From CAIXSC01 sp046349855 (lineage in GTDB: Bacteria > Planctomycetota > Planctomycetia > Pirellulales > Pirellulaceae): a DNA stretch of 64,000 nt. The translations under genes were made by a program, and so were the position numbers. Every line of letters starts with the position of its first letter. Within the stretch, counting starts at the first letter, position 1. Under the pieces are notes generated by a model. That model was not told where the DNA came from. It worked only from the letters and a program-made list of their open reading frames with translations, and searched no databases. Location: positions 62,001 to 126,000 of the forward strand of contig JAXMBM010000004.1 in assembly GCA_046349855.1 (NCBI GenBank), written 5' to 3'. Positions 44,492 to 53,874 of the stretch are shown piece by piece.

Positions 44492-45748
44492 TCAGGGGGA
44501 CCAGGAGCGCGCGACTCGCGGCAGGTCGACGCGCAGCGCTTCCACATATTTCTGCGCCGCCCCCGTGTTGAACACGACGACTCGTTCATCCGCCCGGATC
44601 TGACCCTCGCGTGCCATTTTCTCCAGCGCGCCCACGCAGGCCGCCGCCTCCGGGCAGATGGAGATTCCTTCAAGCGATGCCGCCAGCCTCATCCAGGAGA
44701 GGAGTTGCGGTTCGGCCACGGCGACGGCGCTGCCGCCGCTCGCCCGCACTGCGTCCAGAATCATGAAGTCACCCACGGCGACGGGAACGCGGATTCCGCT
44801 GGCGATGCTGTGGGCGTCCGGGAACAGCTCGGCGAATCGCTTCCCCTCGGCATAGGCCCGAGCGATCGGGGCGCAGCCGTCCGACTGCACGCTGATCATG
44901 CGCGGCAGACCGGGAATCGGACCCGCGGCCGGCGGTTCACCCGCTGGCGGGATCGCAGGCGGCTCGACGTTCGGCAACCAGCCGAGCGTGGCAAGTTCGG
45001 CAAAGGCCTTCCACATGCCGATCAGGCCGGTCCCGCCGCCCGTCGGATAGAGAATCACATGCGGGAGCTGCCAGTCGAACTGCTCGGCCAGCTCCAACCC
45101 CATCGTTTTCTTCCCTTCGATCCGGTAGGGCTCTTTGAGCGTCGACAGGTCGAACCAGTTCCACCGCGATTTCCCTTCCCGGACTATGCGTCCGCAGTCG
45201 TTGATCAGTCCATCGACAAGCGTGGTGTGAGCGCCGGCAAGGTGGCATTCGTACTGATTGACGACCGGGGTATCGGCGGGCATGAAGACATGGCATTCGA
45301 TCCCCGCACGGGCCGCATAGGCCGCCGCGGCGCCTCCCGCATTGCCAGCGGTCGGCAGCGCCACGCGCTGGACGCCAAAGTGTCGCGCCAGGGAGATCGC
45401 CATCGCCATTCCGCGACTCTTGAAACTCCCGGTCGGCAATTGCGACTCGTCCTTGATCCACAACTGGGGGACTCCCAGGTGGGCGCCCAGACGCGGACAA
45501 GGGAGCAACGGCGTGCGGCCTTCGCCCAGCGTGACGGGGGATTCGTCCAACGGCAGCGGGAGGAGTTCGCGATACCGCCACATCGTCGCCGGGCGCTCAC
45601 GCAGATCACGCGGGGTGACCGCACGCCGCACCGCATCCAGGTCGTAACGCACCCACAGCGGCCGGTCGCGGTGCAGCGTTTGTAACTGCTGAGCGTCGAG
45701 CTGCGTTCCGTCGAGAGCCGATTCCAGATGCGTGACAAACGAGTTCAT
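44492..45748 (-). CDS. thrC: Threonine synthase
   Basis: 418 residues; PLP enzyme converting O-phosphohomoserine to threonine. GEGRTPLLPCPRLG and DESQLPTGSFKSRGMAMAI hold the PLP lysine, PTAGNAGGAAAAYAARAG the phosphate loop and YPTGGGTGLIGMWKAF the PLP phosphate-binding Gly cluster. This is the shorter, thermophile/plant-like class (about 400 residues). The frame runs open to 46462 through the next gene, but the ATG at 45748 is where family similarity begins. Threonine synthase and related cysteate/2,3-diaminopropionate enzymes are similar; the assignment to threonine synthase is by overall length and motifs. It lies between the SUMF1-like gene and the AddB-like gene. Confidence 0.88.
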   Translation of the reverse strand: MNSFVTHLESALDGTQLDAQQLQTLHRDRPLWVRYDLDAVRRAVTPRDLRERPATMWRYRELLPLPLDESPVTLGEGRTPLLPCPRLGAHLGVPQLWIKDESQLPTGSFKSRGMAMAISLARHFGVQRVALPTAGNAGGAAAAYAARAGIECHVFMPADTPVVNQYECHLAGAHTTLVDGLINDCGRIVREGKSRWNWFDLSTLKEPYRIEGKKTMGLELAEQFDWQLPHVILYPTGGGTGLIGMWKAFAELATLGWLPNVEPPAIPPAGEPPAAGPIPGLPRMISVQSDGCAPIARAYAEGKRFAELFPDAHSIASGIRVPVAVGDFMILDAVRASGGSAVAVAEPQLLSWMRLAASLEGISICPEAAACVGALEKMAREGQIRADERVVVFNTGAAQKYVEALRVDLPRVARSWSP

Positions 45749-45818
45749 ACGGGAGCTGTGGCGGTGCGAGAAGACGATCGGGTGACTGGAACGAAGACGG
45801 CGGCCAACGGTGGCGGGA

Positions 45819-47078
45819 TTATTTGAGTTGCTGCTGGATTTCCAACAGGCGCGGATCGGCCACGCCGCGGGCTCCCCGCCCCTCTTTGTCGATCCGTCGA
45901 TCCGCGTCCTCTTGGACGCTGGCGACATCGGCATCCCAGATCTTGCGGCGCAGTTCGGGTGATGGAGGGGTGAGTGGCCGGACGACGCGAAAGCCGACCG
46001 ACTGGGACGGCTGGCTCGTGAACCACCACGGACTTTGCGGGAGATTGGGATCCTCGGCGCGCCAGTCATCGTCGTGGGACTCGCGCCGTGCCGCGCTGCG
46101 GCAGCGGTGAGCATCGTCATCCCAGGATCCGCCGCGGACGACGCGCGGGTAAAGGCGCGTCGGCCACCGGACTGCCTGGTCCGCAGTGACCGGTCCCGCT
46201 CCCAATTCGCCGTAGCCCCCCGCGCGGTACTCATCCAGGACCCATTCGCCGACATTGCCATGCATGTCGTACAAGCCCCACGGGTTGGGCTTTTTCTCGC
46301 CGACCCGATGCGTTGTGTCCTGACTGTTGCCGAAGTGCCAGGCGTAGTCGCCCAACTGTTGGGGATCATCACCGAACGAATAGGCCGTGGTGGTGCCGGC
46401 GCGGCAGGCATACTCCCATTCCGCCTCGGAGGGAAGCCGATACACCTGACCGGTGATGCCACTCAGCCACTTAGTGTACTGGCGGGCCGCAAACTGGCTC
46501 ATCGTGATCGCCGGTTGCCGCGGATGTTCCCCCAGTTTGAACGTGAAACTCGAATCGTACAGCGTCGACGGAGCGGTGACGATCCACGGCTGCTGATCGG
46601 CCGTGAGCGGCCGCACTTTGCCCTGAGTGATTTTCTTGAAGACATCGTAAAGCCGCATGTATTGCTTGTACTCCGCCCAGGTCACTTCCGTGGCTGCAAT
46701 CCAGAACGGAGCGACGTCGATTTCGACCTGCGGTCCTTCATCGTCGCTCCGCATCGCCTCCGTCGCGGGACTCCCCAGGCGGAATCTGCCCCCAGGACAA
46801 GGGATCATGGTGAAACGCACGTCGGTTCCCGGAATCTGCGCCTCGTACGGAATCATGTAGCCTTGAGGGGTGGCGACAAACCGACCGGTCGTGGGCTGGG
46901 TGGCCACCAATCCCGGACTGGTCGACGGAGCATTCGCCGGATCGGCCGCCGCACACGCGGTCGGAGCCCCCATCCCTTCCGTGAGAGAACAGCCGAGCGC
47001 CAAGAACAGCAGAGCCGAACGCAGACGCGGATAGACGCGGACGGGGCCGCGATCACGACAGACGACGGAAAGGAGCAT
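45819..47078 (-). CDS. Exported SUMF1/formylglycine-generating-enzyme-type protein
   Basis: 419 residues from the ATG at 47078; an upstream ATG at 47141 would overlap the preceding gene and is rejected. A hydrophobic N-terminal segment (LRSALLFLALGCSL) indicates export. The domain of about 250 residues has the family's GGRFRLGSP, TEVTWAEYKQY, YRLPSEAEWEYACRAGT, GLYDMHGNVGEWVLDEY, VVRGGSWDDD and SVGFRVVR. The copper-binding cysteine pair of true formylglycine-generating enzymes is not apparent, so this is more likely one of the many planctomycete SUMF1-like proteins of unknown activity. It begins 13 bases after the DUF1549/DUF1553 gene and so takes the place the DUF1501 gene has in the first cluster. 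Confidence 0.87.
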   Translation of the reverse strand: MLLSVVCRDRGPVRVYPRLRSALLFLALGCSLTEGMGAPTACAAADPANAPSTSPGLVATQPTTGRFVATPQGYMIPYEAQIPGTDVRFTMIPCPGGRFRLGSPATEAMRSDDEGPQVEIDVAPFWIAATEVTWAEYKQYMRLYDVFKKITQGKVRPLTADQQPWIVTAPSTLYDSSFTFKLGEHPRQPAITMSQFAARQYTKWLSGITGQVYRLPSEAEWEYACRAGTTTAYSFGDDPQQLGDYAWHFGNSQDTTHRVGEKKPNPWGLYDMHGNVGEWVLDEYRAGGYGELGAGPVTADQAVRWPTRLYPRVVRGGSWDDDAHRCRSAARRESHDDDWRAEDPNLPQSPWWFTSQPSQSVGFRVVRPLTPPSPELRRKIWDADVASVQEDADRRIDKEGRGARGVADPRLLEIQQQLK

Positions 47079-47091
47079 GGTGGAGGGAGGG

Positions 47092-50000
47092 TCAGGGTTT
47101 GGTGATCGTTTCGTCCAGATTAAGCAGCATGTCGCAGACAATGGTCCAGGCAGCCAGTTCCGTCGGCGATTGGCGGGTGGCCAACGGGGACCGTCCGACG
47201 GCCAGCAACTGGGTCGCCGCTTCCGGTGCTGCTTGAAAACGCGTGCGGGCCTGAGTCAGAGTCTGCTGCAGGATGTCGGCTTCGACGGGCCGAGGTTCTC
47301 GTGACAGGGCCAGCACGAACGCTTGGGTGAGACGCTGTCGGTCGTCCATCGGGGCGGCCTCGTCCCGGAATAGCCGTTCGGCAAAACTGCGGGCGGCCTC
47401 GACGTAGGTGGGATCATTCAGCAGCACCAGGGCCTGCAGCGGAGTATTGGTGCGGGCGCGACGGATCGTGCATGTCTCCCGCGACGGCGCATCAAAGGTA
47501 CTCAGCGCCGGGGGCGGGCAGGTTCGTTTCCAGAAGGTGTACATGCTGCGGCGATAGAGACCCGCTCCCGCGTCGGCCTGATACTTGTACCGCCGCTCGA
47601 CCGTAACGTCCTCCCACAACCCGTCCGGCTGATAGGGCTTAACGCTGGGGCCGCCTCCGCGCTGGACCAGCAGTCCCGCGATGGCCAGCGCGTTGTCGCG
47701 TACCGTTTCCGCGGACAAGCGAAATCGCGGCCCCCGCGACAGTCGCTGGTTGCGCGGGTCGGCCTGCAGTTGCTCGGCCGTCGCGCGTGCGTCCTGGCGG
47801 TAGGTCGCGGAGGTCACCAGCTGCCGCTGCACAGCCAGAGTATCCCAGCCGGAAGCAATCAATTCGGTCGCCAGCCAGTCGAGCAGTGCGGGATGGGTGG
47901 GCCACGCTCCGGTCGTTCCGAAGTCTTCCAGGGTCTCGACGATTCCCCAGCCAAAATAGCTTTCCCACCAGCGGTTGACGGCAACTCGCGCGGTCAGCGG
48001 ATGCTGCGGATCGAACAGCCATCGGGCCAGTCCCAGGCGATTGGCCGGCAGATCGGGAGCGAACTTCGGCAGGCTGGCGGGAACGCCCGGCGTAACCTGC
48101 TCCCCAGGCTGGTCGTACTGGCCGCGGCGCAGGACGTGGGTACTGCGGGGCTGCGGCAGATCACGCATGATCATCACGGCCGGGATCGATTTTTCCAGAT
48201 CGGTGCGCAGCTGCGTCAGCTCGCGCAGCCGCTGCCGCGCTTGGCGTGCCGGCTGATCATGCATTTCAAAGTAGTATCGGCCGAGCGCCCGCTGCTGCGC
48301 GGCGGAACGGTCGGCTGCGGGCAGGGAGAGGATGGTTGCCAGCGGATGAACCGGCTCCCCGGCCACCAGCCGCGGCGCATCGTCGGCGGAGAGGGCAAAC
48401 CCATAGACTCGGACATCGTCGAGGCGGCCACGAAACGGTGCTGAAGCGTGCCGCCGGCCGATGTGCAGCGGTTGGTCGGTGAGCAGTGTTCCGCGGAGTT
48501 GATCGGTGGCGATTTCCAGTTCGCAGGCGTGACCGTCCACATAGAGACGCACTCCCGCGGCCTGGCGGCTGCCATCGTAGGTCATCAGCACGTGATGCCA
48601 CTGGGAATACGATAACGGAGTGCGGGCGATGACCTTCAGACCGTTGTCGGGCCAATGGTCGATCAAGTGGCAGGCCAGCCGGCCGTTCTCCAGGATCAGG
48701 TCATAACCGCGATAGGCGCGGGCATCGTCCATCTTCGAGATCACCGTGCCCGCTTCGGGGGACGTGGGGAAAATCCAGGCCGCCAGCGAAAACGGACGGT
48801 CACTGTCGAAGGTTCCCTGCGAGCCGCACTCGACGAACGTCTGTCCGTCGCAATTCAGGGCTTCCCCGGCATGCCCCTCGACCCAGCGACCCGGACCGCG
48901 CACCGGATACTGACGGGCCGGATCGACGCCGTCTTGCAGCAACTCGCCGGCACGCTGGTCGAAGGTCAACTGCAACTGCAGGCCCTGCCCTGCCGACTGT
49001 TGCCGATCGGCCGCGGTCAGTCCCTTTTCCCACTCGGCCGCAGCTTCCACCGACGCCGCTTCGCGCGCCTTCAAGTCGGCCTCCGTGGCCGCCAGCTGGC
49101 GCGCGATATCCGCCAGCTCTGAGGTTTGCTGTTCCGTGGGAACCTTGATCACCGGATCAGCCAGACCGCCGCGAGCGTAACCGACCGAGGTGTGCGGCAA
49201 CTGATTGAAAAACGAAAAGAGCTGATAGTACTCGCGTTGCGAGAACGGGTCGTATTTGTGGTCGTGGCAACGGGCACATTGAAGTGACAACCCCAGAAGG
49301 ACGGTGGAAGTGGTGTGTACCCGGTCGGCCACATACTCAACGCGGTACTCTTCCTCGATGATGCCTCCCTCCGTCGTCAACGCGTGATTGCGATGAAACC
49401 CGGTCGCCACCTGCTGTGCCAGGGACGCGTCGGGGAGCAGGTCACCGGCCAGCTGTTCGGTGATGAACTGATCGTAGGGCATCTGCCGGCGAAACGCCTG
49501 GAGGACCCAGTCGCGCCACGGCCACATCGACCGCTCTTCGTCGTTGTTGTAACCGTTGGTGTCCGCAAAACGAGCGGCGTCGAGCCACTGCATGGTCATA
49601 CGCTCGACGTACCCAGGAGACGCCAGCAACCGGTCCGCGAGCCGCTCGAAGGCGTCGGGGCCTGGCTCGGCCAGGAAGTCGAGCCGCTGTTCTGGGGTGG
49701 GGGGAAGTCCCGTCAAATCGAGTGACAGGCGGCGCAGCAAGGTGTCCCGAGGCGCCTCGGGCGCCGGCTGCTGGCCCTGCTCTTCCAAGGCCGCCAACAC
49801 GAACTGGTCGAGCGGGCCACGACCGAGCCGCGGACGCTGCAGATCGGGCAGGGACGGACGACGAGGTGGATCGAAGGCCCAATGTTGAGCGTACGGGGCA
49901 CCTTGGGCGATCCAGCGACGCAGCAGCGCACGCTGATCCGCCGTGAGCTGCCGCTTGGTGGACGGGGGCGGCATGCGTCGATCCGGGTCCGGATCTTCGA

Positions 50001-50349
50001 GTCGCTGCAGCAGCAGGCTCGTTTCCGGGTGGCCGGGGACGATCGCGGGCGGGGCCGCTCCCCGAGCGGCGATGGCGGTCGCACGCTGATCCAGCCGCAG
50101 GTCAGCCGAGCGCGCCTGCTCATCCGGTCCATGGCAACTCCAGCAGGCACTGGCGAGCAGCGGCCGGATATCGCGGGCAAAGTCCAGCCGTTCCTCTGCT
50201 GCTCCCGGACGGCCCGCCGAGGTCACCAGCAGGCCCGTGGCGAGGGAAACGAGCCACCAGCGGATGGCGTTGACAGGATGCGTCGAGTGGCTGGAGCGGC
50301 GCGGTAATACCGCGAAAGTCTCTCCCGGCTTCATGGATACCCTGAGCAT
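47092..50349 (-). CDS. Planctomycete cytochrome c / DUF1549 / LamG / DUF1553 protein
   Basis: 1085 residues from the ATG at 50349 (50334 possible); the open frame to 50631 is not conserved. A signal segment (WWLVSLATGLLVTSAG) precedes a PSCyt1 domain with heme motif CWSCH. DUF1549 follows, with CARCHDHKYDPFSQREYYQ holding a second CXXCH. Residues in the middle form a LamG/concanavalin-like domain (FSLAAWIFPTS, SQWHHVLMTYDG, IGRRHASAPFRGRLDDVRVY), a different inserted domain from that in the protein at 19.5 kb. DUF1553 ends the protein (GLARWLFDPQHPLTARVAVN, NTPLQALVLLNDPTYVEAAR). It leads an apparent operon with the SUMF1-like, thrC and AddB-like genes. Confidence 0.9.
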   Translation of the reverse strand: MLRVSMKPGETFAVLPRRSSHSTHPVNAIRWWLVSLATGLLVTSAGRPGAAEERLDFARDIRPLLASACWSCHGPDEQARSADLRLDQRATAIAARGAAPPAIVPGHPETSLLLQRLEDPDPDRRMPPPSTKRQLTADQRALLRRWIAQGAPYAQHWAFDPPRRPSLPDLQRPRLGRGPLDQFVLAALEEQGQQPAPEAPRDTLLRRLSLDLTGLPPTPEQRLDFLAEPGPDAFERLADRLLASPGYVERMTMQWLDAARFADTNGYNNDEERSMWPWRDWVLQAFRRQMPYDQFITEQLAGDLLPDASLAQQVATGFHRNHALTTEGGIIEEEYRVEYVADRVHTTSTVLLGLSLQCARCHDHKYDPFSQREYYQLFSFFNQLPHTSVGYARGGLADPVIKVPTEQQTSELADIARQLAATEADLKAREAASVEAAAEWEKGLTAADRQQSAGQGLQLQLTFDQRAGELLQDGVDPARQYPVRGPGRWVEGHAGEALNCDGQTFVECGSQGTFDSDRPFSLAAWIFPTSPEAGTVISKMDDARAYRGYDLILENGRLACHLIDHWPDNGLKVIARTPLSYSQWHHVLMTYDGSRQAAGVRLYVDGHACELEIATDQLRGTLLTDQPLHIGRRHASAPFRGRLDDVRVYGFALSADDAPRLVAGEPVHPLATILSLPAADRSAAQQRALGRYYFEMHDQPARQARQRLRELTQLRTDLEKSIPAVMIMRDLPQPRSTHVLRRGQYDQPGEQVTPGVPASLPKFAPDLPANRLGLARWLFDPQHPLTARVAVNRWWESYFGWGIVETLEDFGTTGAWPTHPALLDWLATELIASGWDTLAVQRQLVTSATYRQDARATAEQLQADPRNQRLSRGPRFRLSAETVRDNALAIAGLLVQRGGGPSVKPYQPDGLWEDVTVERRYKYQADAGAGLYRRSMYTFWKRTCPPPALSTFDAPSRETCTIRRARTNTPLQALVLLNDPTYVEAARSFAERLFRDEAAPMDDRQRLTQAFVLALSREPRPVEADILQQTLTQARTRFQAAPEAATQLLAVGRSPLATRQSPTELAAWTIVCDMLLNLDETITKP

Positions 50350-50456
50350 GGCAGTGGTCGTAGGTTCGCGCCGACGGTGTTCGCTATTGGAATCGGACGG
50401 AGGCTGCGGTACAAGCGCCCAGCCAACCACGTGGTTGCGGGCGCAAGTGCTTACCC

Positions 50457-50486
50457 TTGACGACATCCCTTGACTGTTTCTATATT
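50457..50486 (+). promoter_or_regulatory. Sigma-70-type promoter of the TPR-like membrane protein
   Basis: TTGACG and TATATT are separated by 18 bases, each matching five of six consensus positions. Initiation near 50493 would give a leader of about 80 bases to the ATG at 50572. Confidence 0.55.
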
Positions 50487-50571
50487 TGCGGCGACTTTTC
50501 CGGCTCGCAGGAATGGGTCGGGACCGAGAGGATGCTGGCTGCGCCAAGAGGTGTGGCCGAGGAATGCCAAC

Positions 50572-51495
50572 ATGAAGTCGGAACGACGACACGAACTGCA
50601 GACGAATCGACTTGCCGACTGGGTCGGGCACCAGTTTGAGAAGATCCTGCCCTATTCACGGGCCATTTTGGGCGGGGTTCTGGGGTTGGCCATCATTGGT
50701 GTGGCCTACACCATCATCACCCACCAGCAGCATACGTCCGCTGGCAAGGCCTGGCAGGCGTATCTCGAAGCTATCATGGAACGCGACGTTGATAACCAGG
50801 TCGCGGATCTGGAAGCCGTGGCTACCCGGGAAACGGGTAACGCGGCCGGTCTCTGGGCCCTGCAGACGCAGGCCGATCTCGATCTGGATCGCGCTTCCCG
50901 GATGCTCTTCAGCAATCGCGACGAAGCCCTGAAGATCCTCGATCGGGCGCAGAAGAATTACGAAAAGGTCGAACAGGAATCGCAGCGTAACGCGACGTTG
51001 TTGGAACGCGCTCGGTACGGCCTCGGACAGGTCTACGAATGCCAGGGATCGCTGGATAAAGCCAAGAGCAAGTACGAGCAGGTGGCCAAGGCCAAGAGTT
51101 CGCCGGCCTACACCAAATTGGCAACTCGGCGCCTGGAGATGATTGGTGATCCGGCGGTGGCCGAGTTCTACGCTTGGTTCGAGAAGCAGAAGCCAACCCC
51201 TCCCCCGCCCCGCGGCCAGTTGCCCGGCACCGGCATGGGAGACCTGCCTGCTCGACCCGACATTCAGTTCCCCGATCTTTCGGGTGCGTCTTCGACGGAC
51301 AAGCCCGAGGGACCGGCGACGCTGGACCTCCCCGGCGGCGAAAAACCGGCCGAATCGCCGGCTGCCCCCGCACCGGACAAGCCTGCCGAGGGATCCGCCG
51401 AAAAGCCAGCAGAGAAGCCAGCAGAAGGCGCCGCCGAGAAACCGGCGGCCGAAAAGCCGGCGGCCGAAAAGCCGGCGGAGAAGCCGGCCGAGTAA
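50572..51495 (+). CDS. Single-pass membrane protein with TPR-like domain and Ala/Glu/Lys/Pro repeat tail
   Basis: 307 residues from the ATG at 50572, which has GAGGA eight bases upstream; an upstream frame is rejected. A short cytoplasmic N-terminus and one membrane helix (GVLGLAIIGVAYTII) precede a helical domain of about 160 residues resembling YfgM/TPR_21 proteins (AGLWALQTQADLDLDRA, ARYGLGQVYECQGSLDKAKS). YfgM-like proteins contact the Sec translocon and periplasmic chaperones; whether this one does is unknown. After a Pro-rich linker the last 50 residues repeat AEKPAEKPAE-type units. The gene for an RluD-type synthase follows at 130 bases. Confidence 0.75.
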   Translation: MKSERRHELQTNRLADWVGHQFEKILPYSRAILGGVLGLAIIGVAYTIITHQQHTSAGKAWQAYLEAIMERDVDNQVADLEAVATRETGNAAGLWALQTQADLDLDRASRMLFSNRDEALKILDRAQKNYEKVEQESQRNATLLERARYGLGQVYECQGSLDKAKSKYEQVAKAKSSPAYTKLATRRLEMIGDPAVAEFYAWFEKQKPTPPPPRGQLPGTGMGDLPARPDIQFPDLSGASSTDKPEGPATLDLPGGEKPAESPAAPAPDKPAEGSAEKPAEKPAEGAAEKPAAEKPAAEKPAEKPAE

Positions 51496-51624
51496 CGTGT
51501 CCAGCGAAGGACTCGCGACGGGACAGGTTCTCGGGACGGCGTCGTATGCACGGATAGACGAACGGGCCCGGGGGCGTCACGAGACGGAGGGGACCGCACG
51601 AATTGAGTGCCGGTCCACAGGTGG

Positions 51625-52620
51625 ATGTCGTTGCAACCGGGTGAGCTGAGTACGGAACCGCTGGAATTGATTGTTGCCGCGGTCGATGCGGGCAAGCGGC
51701 TGGACGTCTTTCTGGCCGAGAAATTCCCCTATCACAGTCGCATGAATTTGCGACGTGCGATTCATGCCGGGGGGGCGCGGGTCGACGGGCGCGAGGTTCG
51801 GTCGGCGTTCAAGATCCGTGCGGGCCATCGGATTGAGGTGCGTTTGCCGGACGTGCCGCAGGAAGGCCCGATACCCGAGGACATCCCGCTCGACATCCTC
51901 TACGAAGACGAGCATCTGGCAGTCATCAACAAGCCTCCCGCGATGGTGGTGCATCCGGGACGAGGCAACTGGAAGGGAACGCTCACCGCGGCGCTGGCTC
52001 ATCACTTTCAGTCGTTGAGCGACGTTGGTGGACCCGTCCGTCCGGGTGTGGTGCATCGGCTGGATCGCGATACGACCGGCGTGATTGTGATCGCCAAGAC
52101 GAATCGAGCCCACTTCGTGCTGGCGCAGCAGTTTGAGGATCGGGTCACGGAAAAAGAGTATCTGGCGATCGTGGTGGGAGTTCCCGACCATGACCGCGAC
52201 GTCATCGACCTGCCGATCGGTGTGCATCCCTATCAGCGGGAAAAGATGGCCATCCGCCTGCACCACGAATCCAGCAAGCCGGCTCGGACCTTCTACGAGG
52301 TCCTGGAGCGTTATGCGGGGTTCGCCCTGGTCCGCGTGCTCCCCAAGACGGGACGAACGCACCAGATCCGTGTGCATCTGTCGCATCTCGGATATCCCAT
52401 CCTGTGTGATCGCCAGTACGGCGGACGCTCCCAGATCACCCTGGGCGAATTGCGCCGCCAGCCCGACGATACGACGGTGCTGTTGGAGAGACACGCGCTG
52501 CATGCTCAACGGCTGACCATTGCGCACCCCGTGACGCAGCAGTCGTTGACGTTCGAGGCGCCCTGGCCGGATGACATACGCCGCACGGTCGATGCTTTAC
52601 GCGAGCACCGCCAGCACTGA
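51625..52620 (+). CDS. rluD: RluA/RluD-family pseudouridine synthase
   Basis: 331 residues. An N-terminal S4 RNA-binding domain (KRLDVFLAEKFPYHSRMNLRR, AIHAGGARVDGREVR) precedes the catalytic domain, with the family's active Asp in HRLDRDTTGVIVIAK, then VGVPDHDRDVIDLPIG, KTGRTHQIRVHLSHLGYPILC and ALHAQRLTIAHPVT. It would make pseudouridines in 23S rRNA; the S4-containing layout and length fit RluD (positions 1911, 1915, 1917 in E. coli), but RluC or related activity cannot be excluded. The ATG at 51625 is preferred to the GTG at 51607. The 3' end abuts a repeat element. Confidence 0.9.
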   Translation: MSLQPGELSTEPLELIVAAVDAGKRLDVFLAEKFPYHSRMNLRRAIHAGGARVDGREVRSAFKIRAGHRIEVRLPDVPQEGPIPEDIPLDILYEDEHLAVINKPPAMVVHPGRGNWKGTLTAALAHHFQSLSDVGGPVRPGVVHRLDRDTTGVIVIAKTNRAHFVLAQQFEDRVTEKEYLAIVVGVPDHDRDVIDLPIGVHPYQREKMAIRLHHESSKPARTFYEVLERYAGFALVRVLPKTGRTHQIRVHLSHLGYPILCDRQYGGRSQITLGELRRQPDDTTVLLERHALHAQRLTIAHPVTQQSLTFEAPWPDDIRRTVDALREHRQH

Positions 52621-52624
52621 GGGG

Positions 52625-52761
52625 CCAATCGATTCGGGCAATGCGGGGGATAGTCTTGGATCGCTCCGCGATCCAACGGCTCTGTATCCGGACGTTGGAT
52701 CGCGATCCGGACGTTGGATCGCGGAGCGCTCCACGACGATGACAACCTGGCGCTGTCTAAC
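52625..52761 (-). repeat. MITE-like palindromic element, copy 2 (3' truncated)
   Basis: Reading on the minus strand from 52761 it begins TTAGACAGCGCCAGG and continues with GTTGTCATCGTCGTGGAGCG, matching copy 1 apart from point changes and the TCATTG expansion. The inverted-repeat core is conserved (19 of 20 paired bases), and an internal 19-base segment containing GATCCAACGTCCGG is duplicated. It shares the tail CCCCGCATTGCC-N-GAATC with copy 1, but no right terminal inverted repeat follows; the match stops four bases before the rluD stop codon. It lies between rluD and the isoaspartyl peptidase gene. Confidence 0.75.
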
Positions 52762-52777
52762 TGGGGAGGACCTGAGA

Positions 52778-53815
52778 ATGAAATGGCAAGGGGTGACACG
52801 GCTGGTGATCGGCTGGACGCTGGGGACCGCGGCCGGGTTGTGGTCGGCGGGAATCGCACCACGACCGGTGAAGGGTGACGAGCGTCCTGGGAGCGCTCGA
52901 CCAGCCTGGGCCCTGGTTGTCCATGGGGGAGCGTTGGATGAGGTCGACCAGATTCCGGCTGAGCGACGGCGCGGGCTGGAAGCGGGGCTGGAGCGGGCCG
53001 TGCGCCGCGGTCGCGAGGTTCTGGAACGCGACGGCACGGCTCTGGATGCTGTCGAGCAGGTCGTCCGCGTGCTCGAAGATGACCCCCTCTTCAATGCGGG
53101 CAAAGGCGCGGTGTACAACGCGGCGGGCGGGCACGAACTGGATGCTTCGATCATGGATGGACGAAGCAAGGCGTGCGGAGCGGTGGCGGGGGTGACCACG
53201 GTGCGCAATCCCGTTTCACTCGCGCGGCTGGTCATGACGCGCACGCGTCACGTCCTGCTGATGGGTAAGGGCGCGGAACAGTTCGCGGATGAAATGCAGG
53301 TCGAGCGCGTCGAGCCCAGTTACTTCGATACGGATTACCAGTATCAGCGTTGGCAGCAGCGTCGGGCCGCTGAGGCTGCTCGGCCGCCTCAACCGGTCCC
53401 CGCGGAGAAGAAAGGTACGGTGGGGTGCGTGGCGCTCGATCGATCCGGCAACCTGGCGGCGGCCACTTCGACCGGCGGACTCACCAACAAGCGGTTTGGC
53501 CGTGTCGGCGACTCGCCCATCATCGGCGCCGGCACCTACGCGGACAATCGGACGTGCGGTGTGTCTTGTACGGGAACCGGGGAGGAGTTTATCCGGCACG
53601 GCGTCGCTCATGATGTCCATGCCCGCGTGCTCTATCAGCGGCAGCCGCTCGACGAGGCGGTCAGCGACGTTCTGCGCAAGGTCTTGCAGCCCGATGACGG
53701 GGCGGTAATTGCCTTGGGGGCCGATGGCACCATCGTGGCCGATTTCAACACGTCCGGCCTGGCGCGGGGCTGGGCGGATGCCAGCGGTCGGCAGGGAGTC
53801 AAGCTGGGGAAATAA
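52778..53815 (+). CDS. Isoaspartyl peptidase / L-asparaginase (Ntn hydrolase)
   Basis: 345 residues from the ATG at 52778, with GGAGG ten bases upstream. A hydrophobic N-terminus (TRLVIGWTLGTAAGLWSAGIA) suggests export. The plant-type asparaginase core is complete: ALVVHGGA, NAGKGAVYNAAGGHELDASIMDG, then KKGTVGCVALD, where autocleavage before Thr would free the catalytic nucleophile, and STGGLTNKRFGRVGDSPIIGAGTYAD. This family splits isoaspartyl dipeptides or asparagine. An inserted stretch (RWQQRRAAEAARPPQPVPAE) before the cleavage site is typical linker. The repeat copy 2 lies directly upstream, so regulation may depend on sequence within it. Confidence 0.93.
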   Translation: MKWQGVTRLVIGWTLGTAAGLWSAGIAPRPVKGDERPGSARPAWALVVHGGALDEVDQIPAERRRGLEAGLERAVRRGREVLERDGTALDAVEQVVRVLEDDPLFNAGKGAVYNAAGGHELDASIMDGRSKACGAVAGVTTVRNPVSLARLVMTRTRHVLLMGKGAEQFADEMQVERVEPSYFDTDYQYQRWQQRRAAEAARPPQPVPAEKKGTVGCVALDRSGNLAAATSTGGLTNKRFGRVGDSPIIGAGTYADNRTCGVSCTGTGEEFIRHGVAHDVHARVLYQRQPLDEAVSDVLRKVLQPDDGAVIALGADGTIVADFNTSGLARGWADASGRQGVKLGK

Positions 53816-53874
53816 GCCGGTCGCGACCTTCGCCAGAGTACGGCTGCCGCTGGACGTATCGCGCGCAGCCCAGC

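Noticed and set aside
44198..45685. 495-codon open frame on the plus strand
   Set aside because: Antisense to thrC and the start of the AddB-like gene.
45749..46462. 238-codon upstream extension of thrC
   Set aside because: The extension runs in another frame through the SUMF1-like gene and has no similarity to threonine synthase; the ATG at 45748 matches the family's start.
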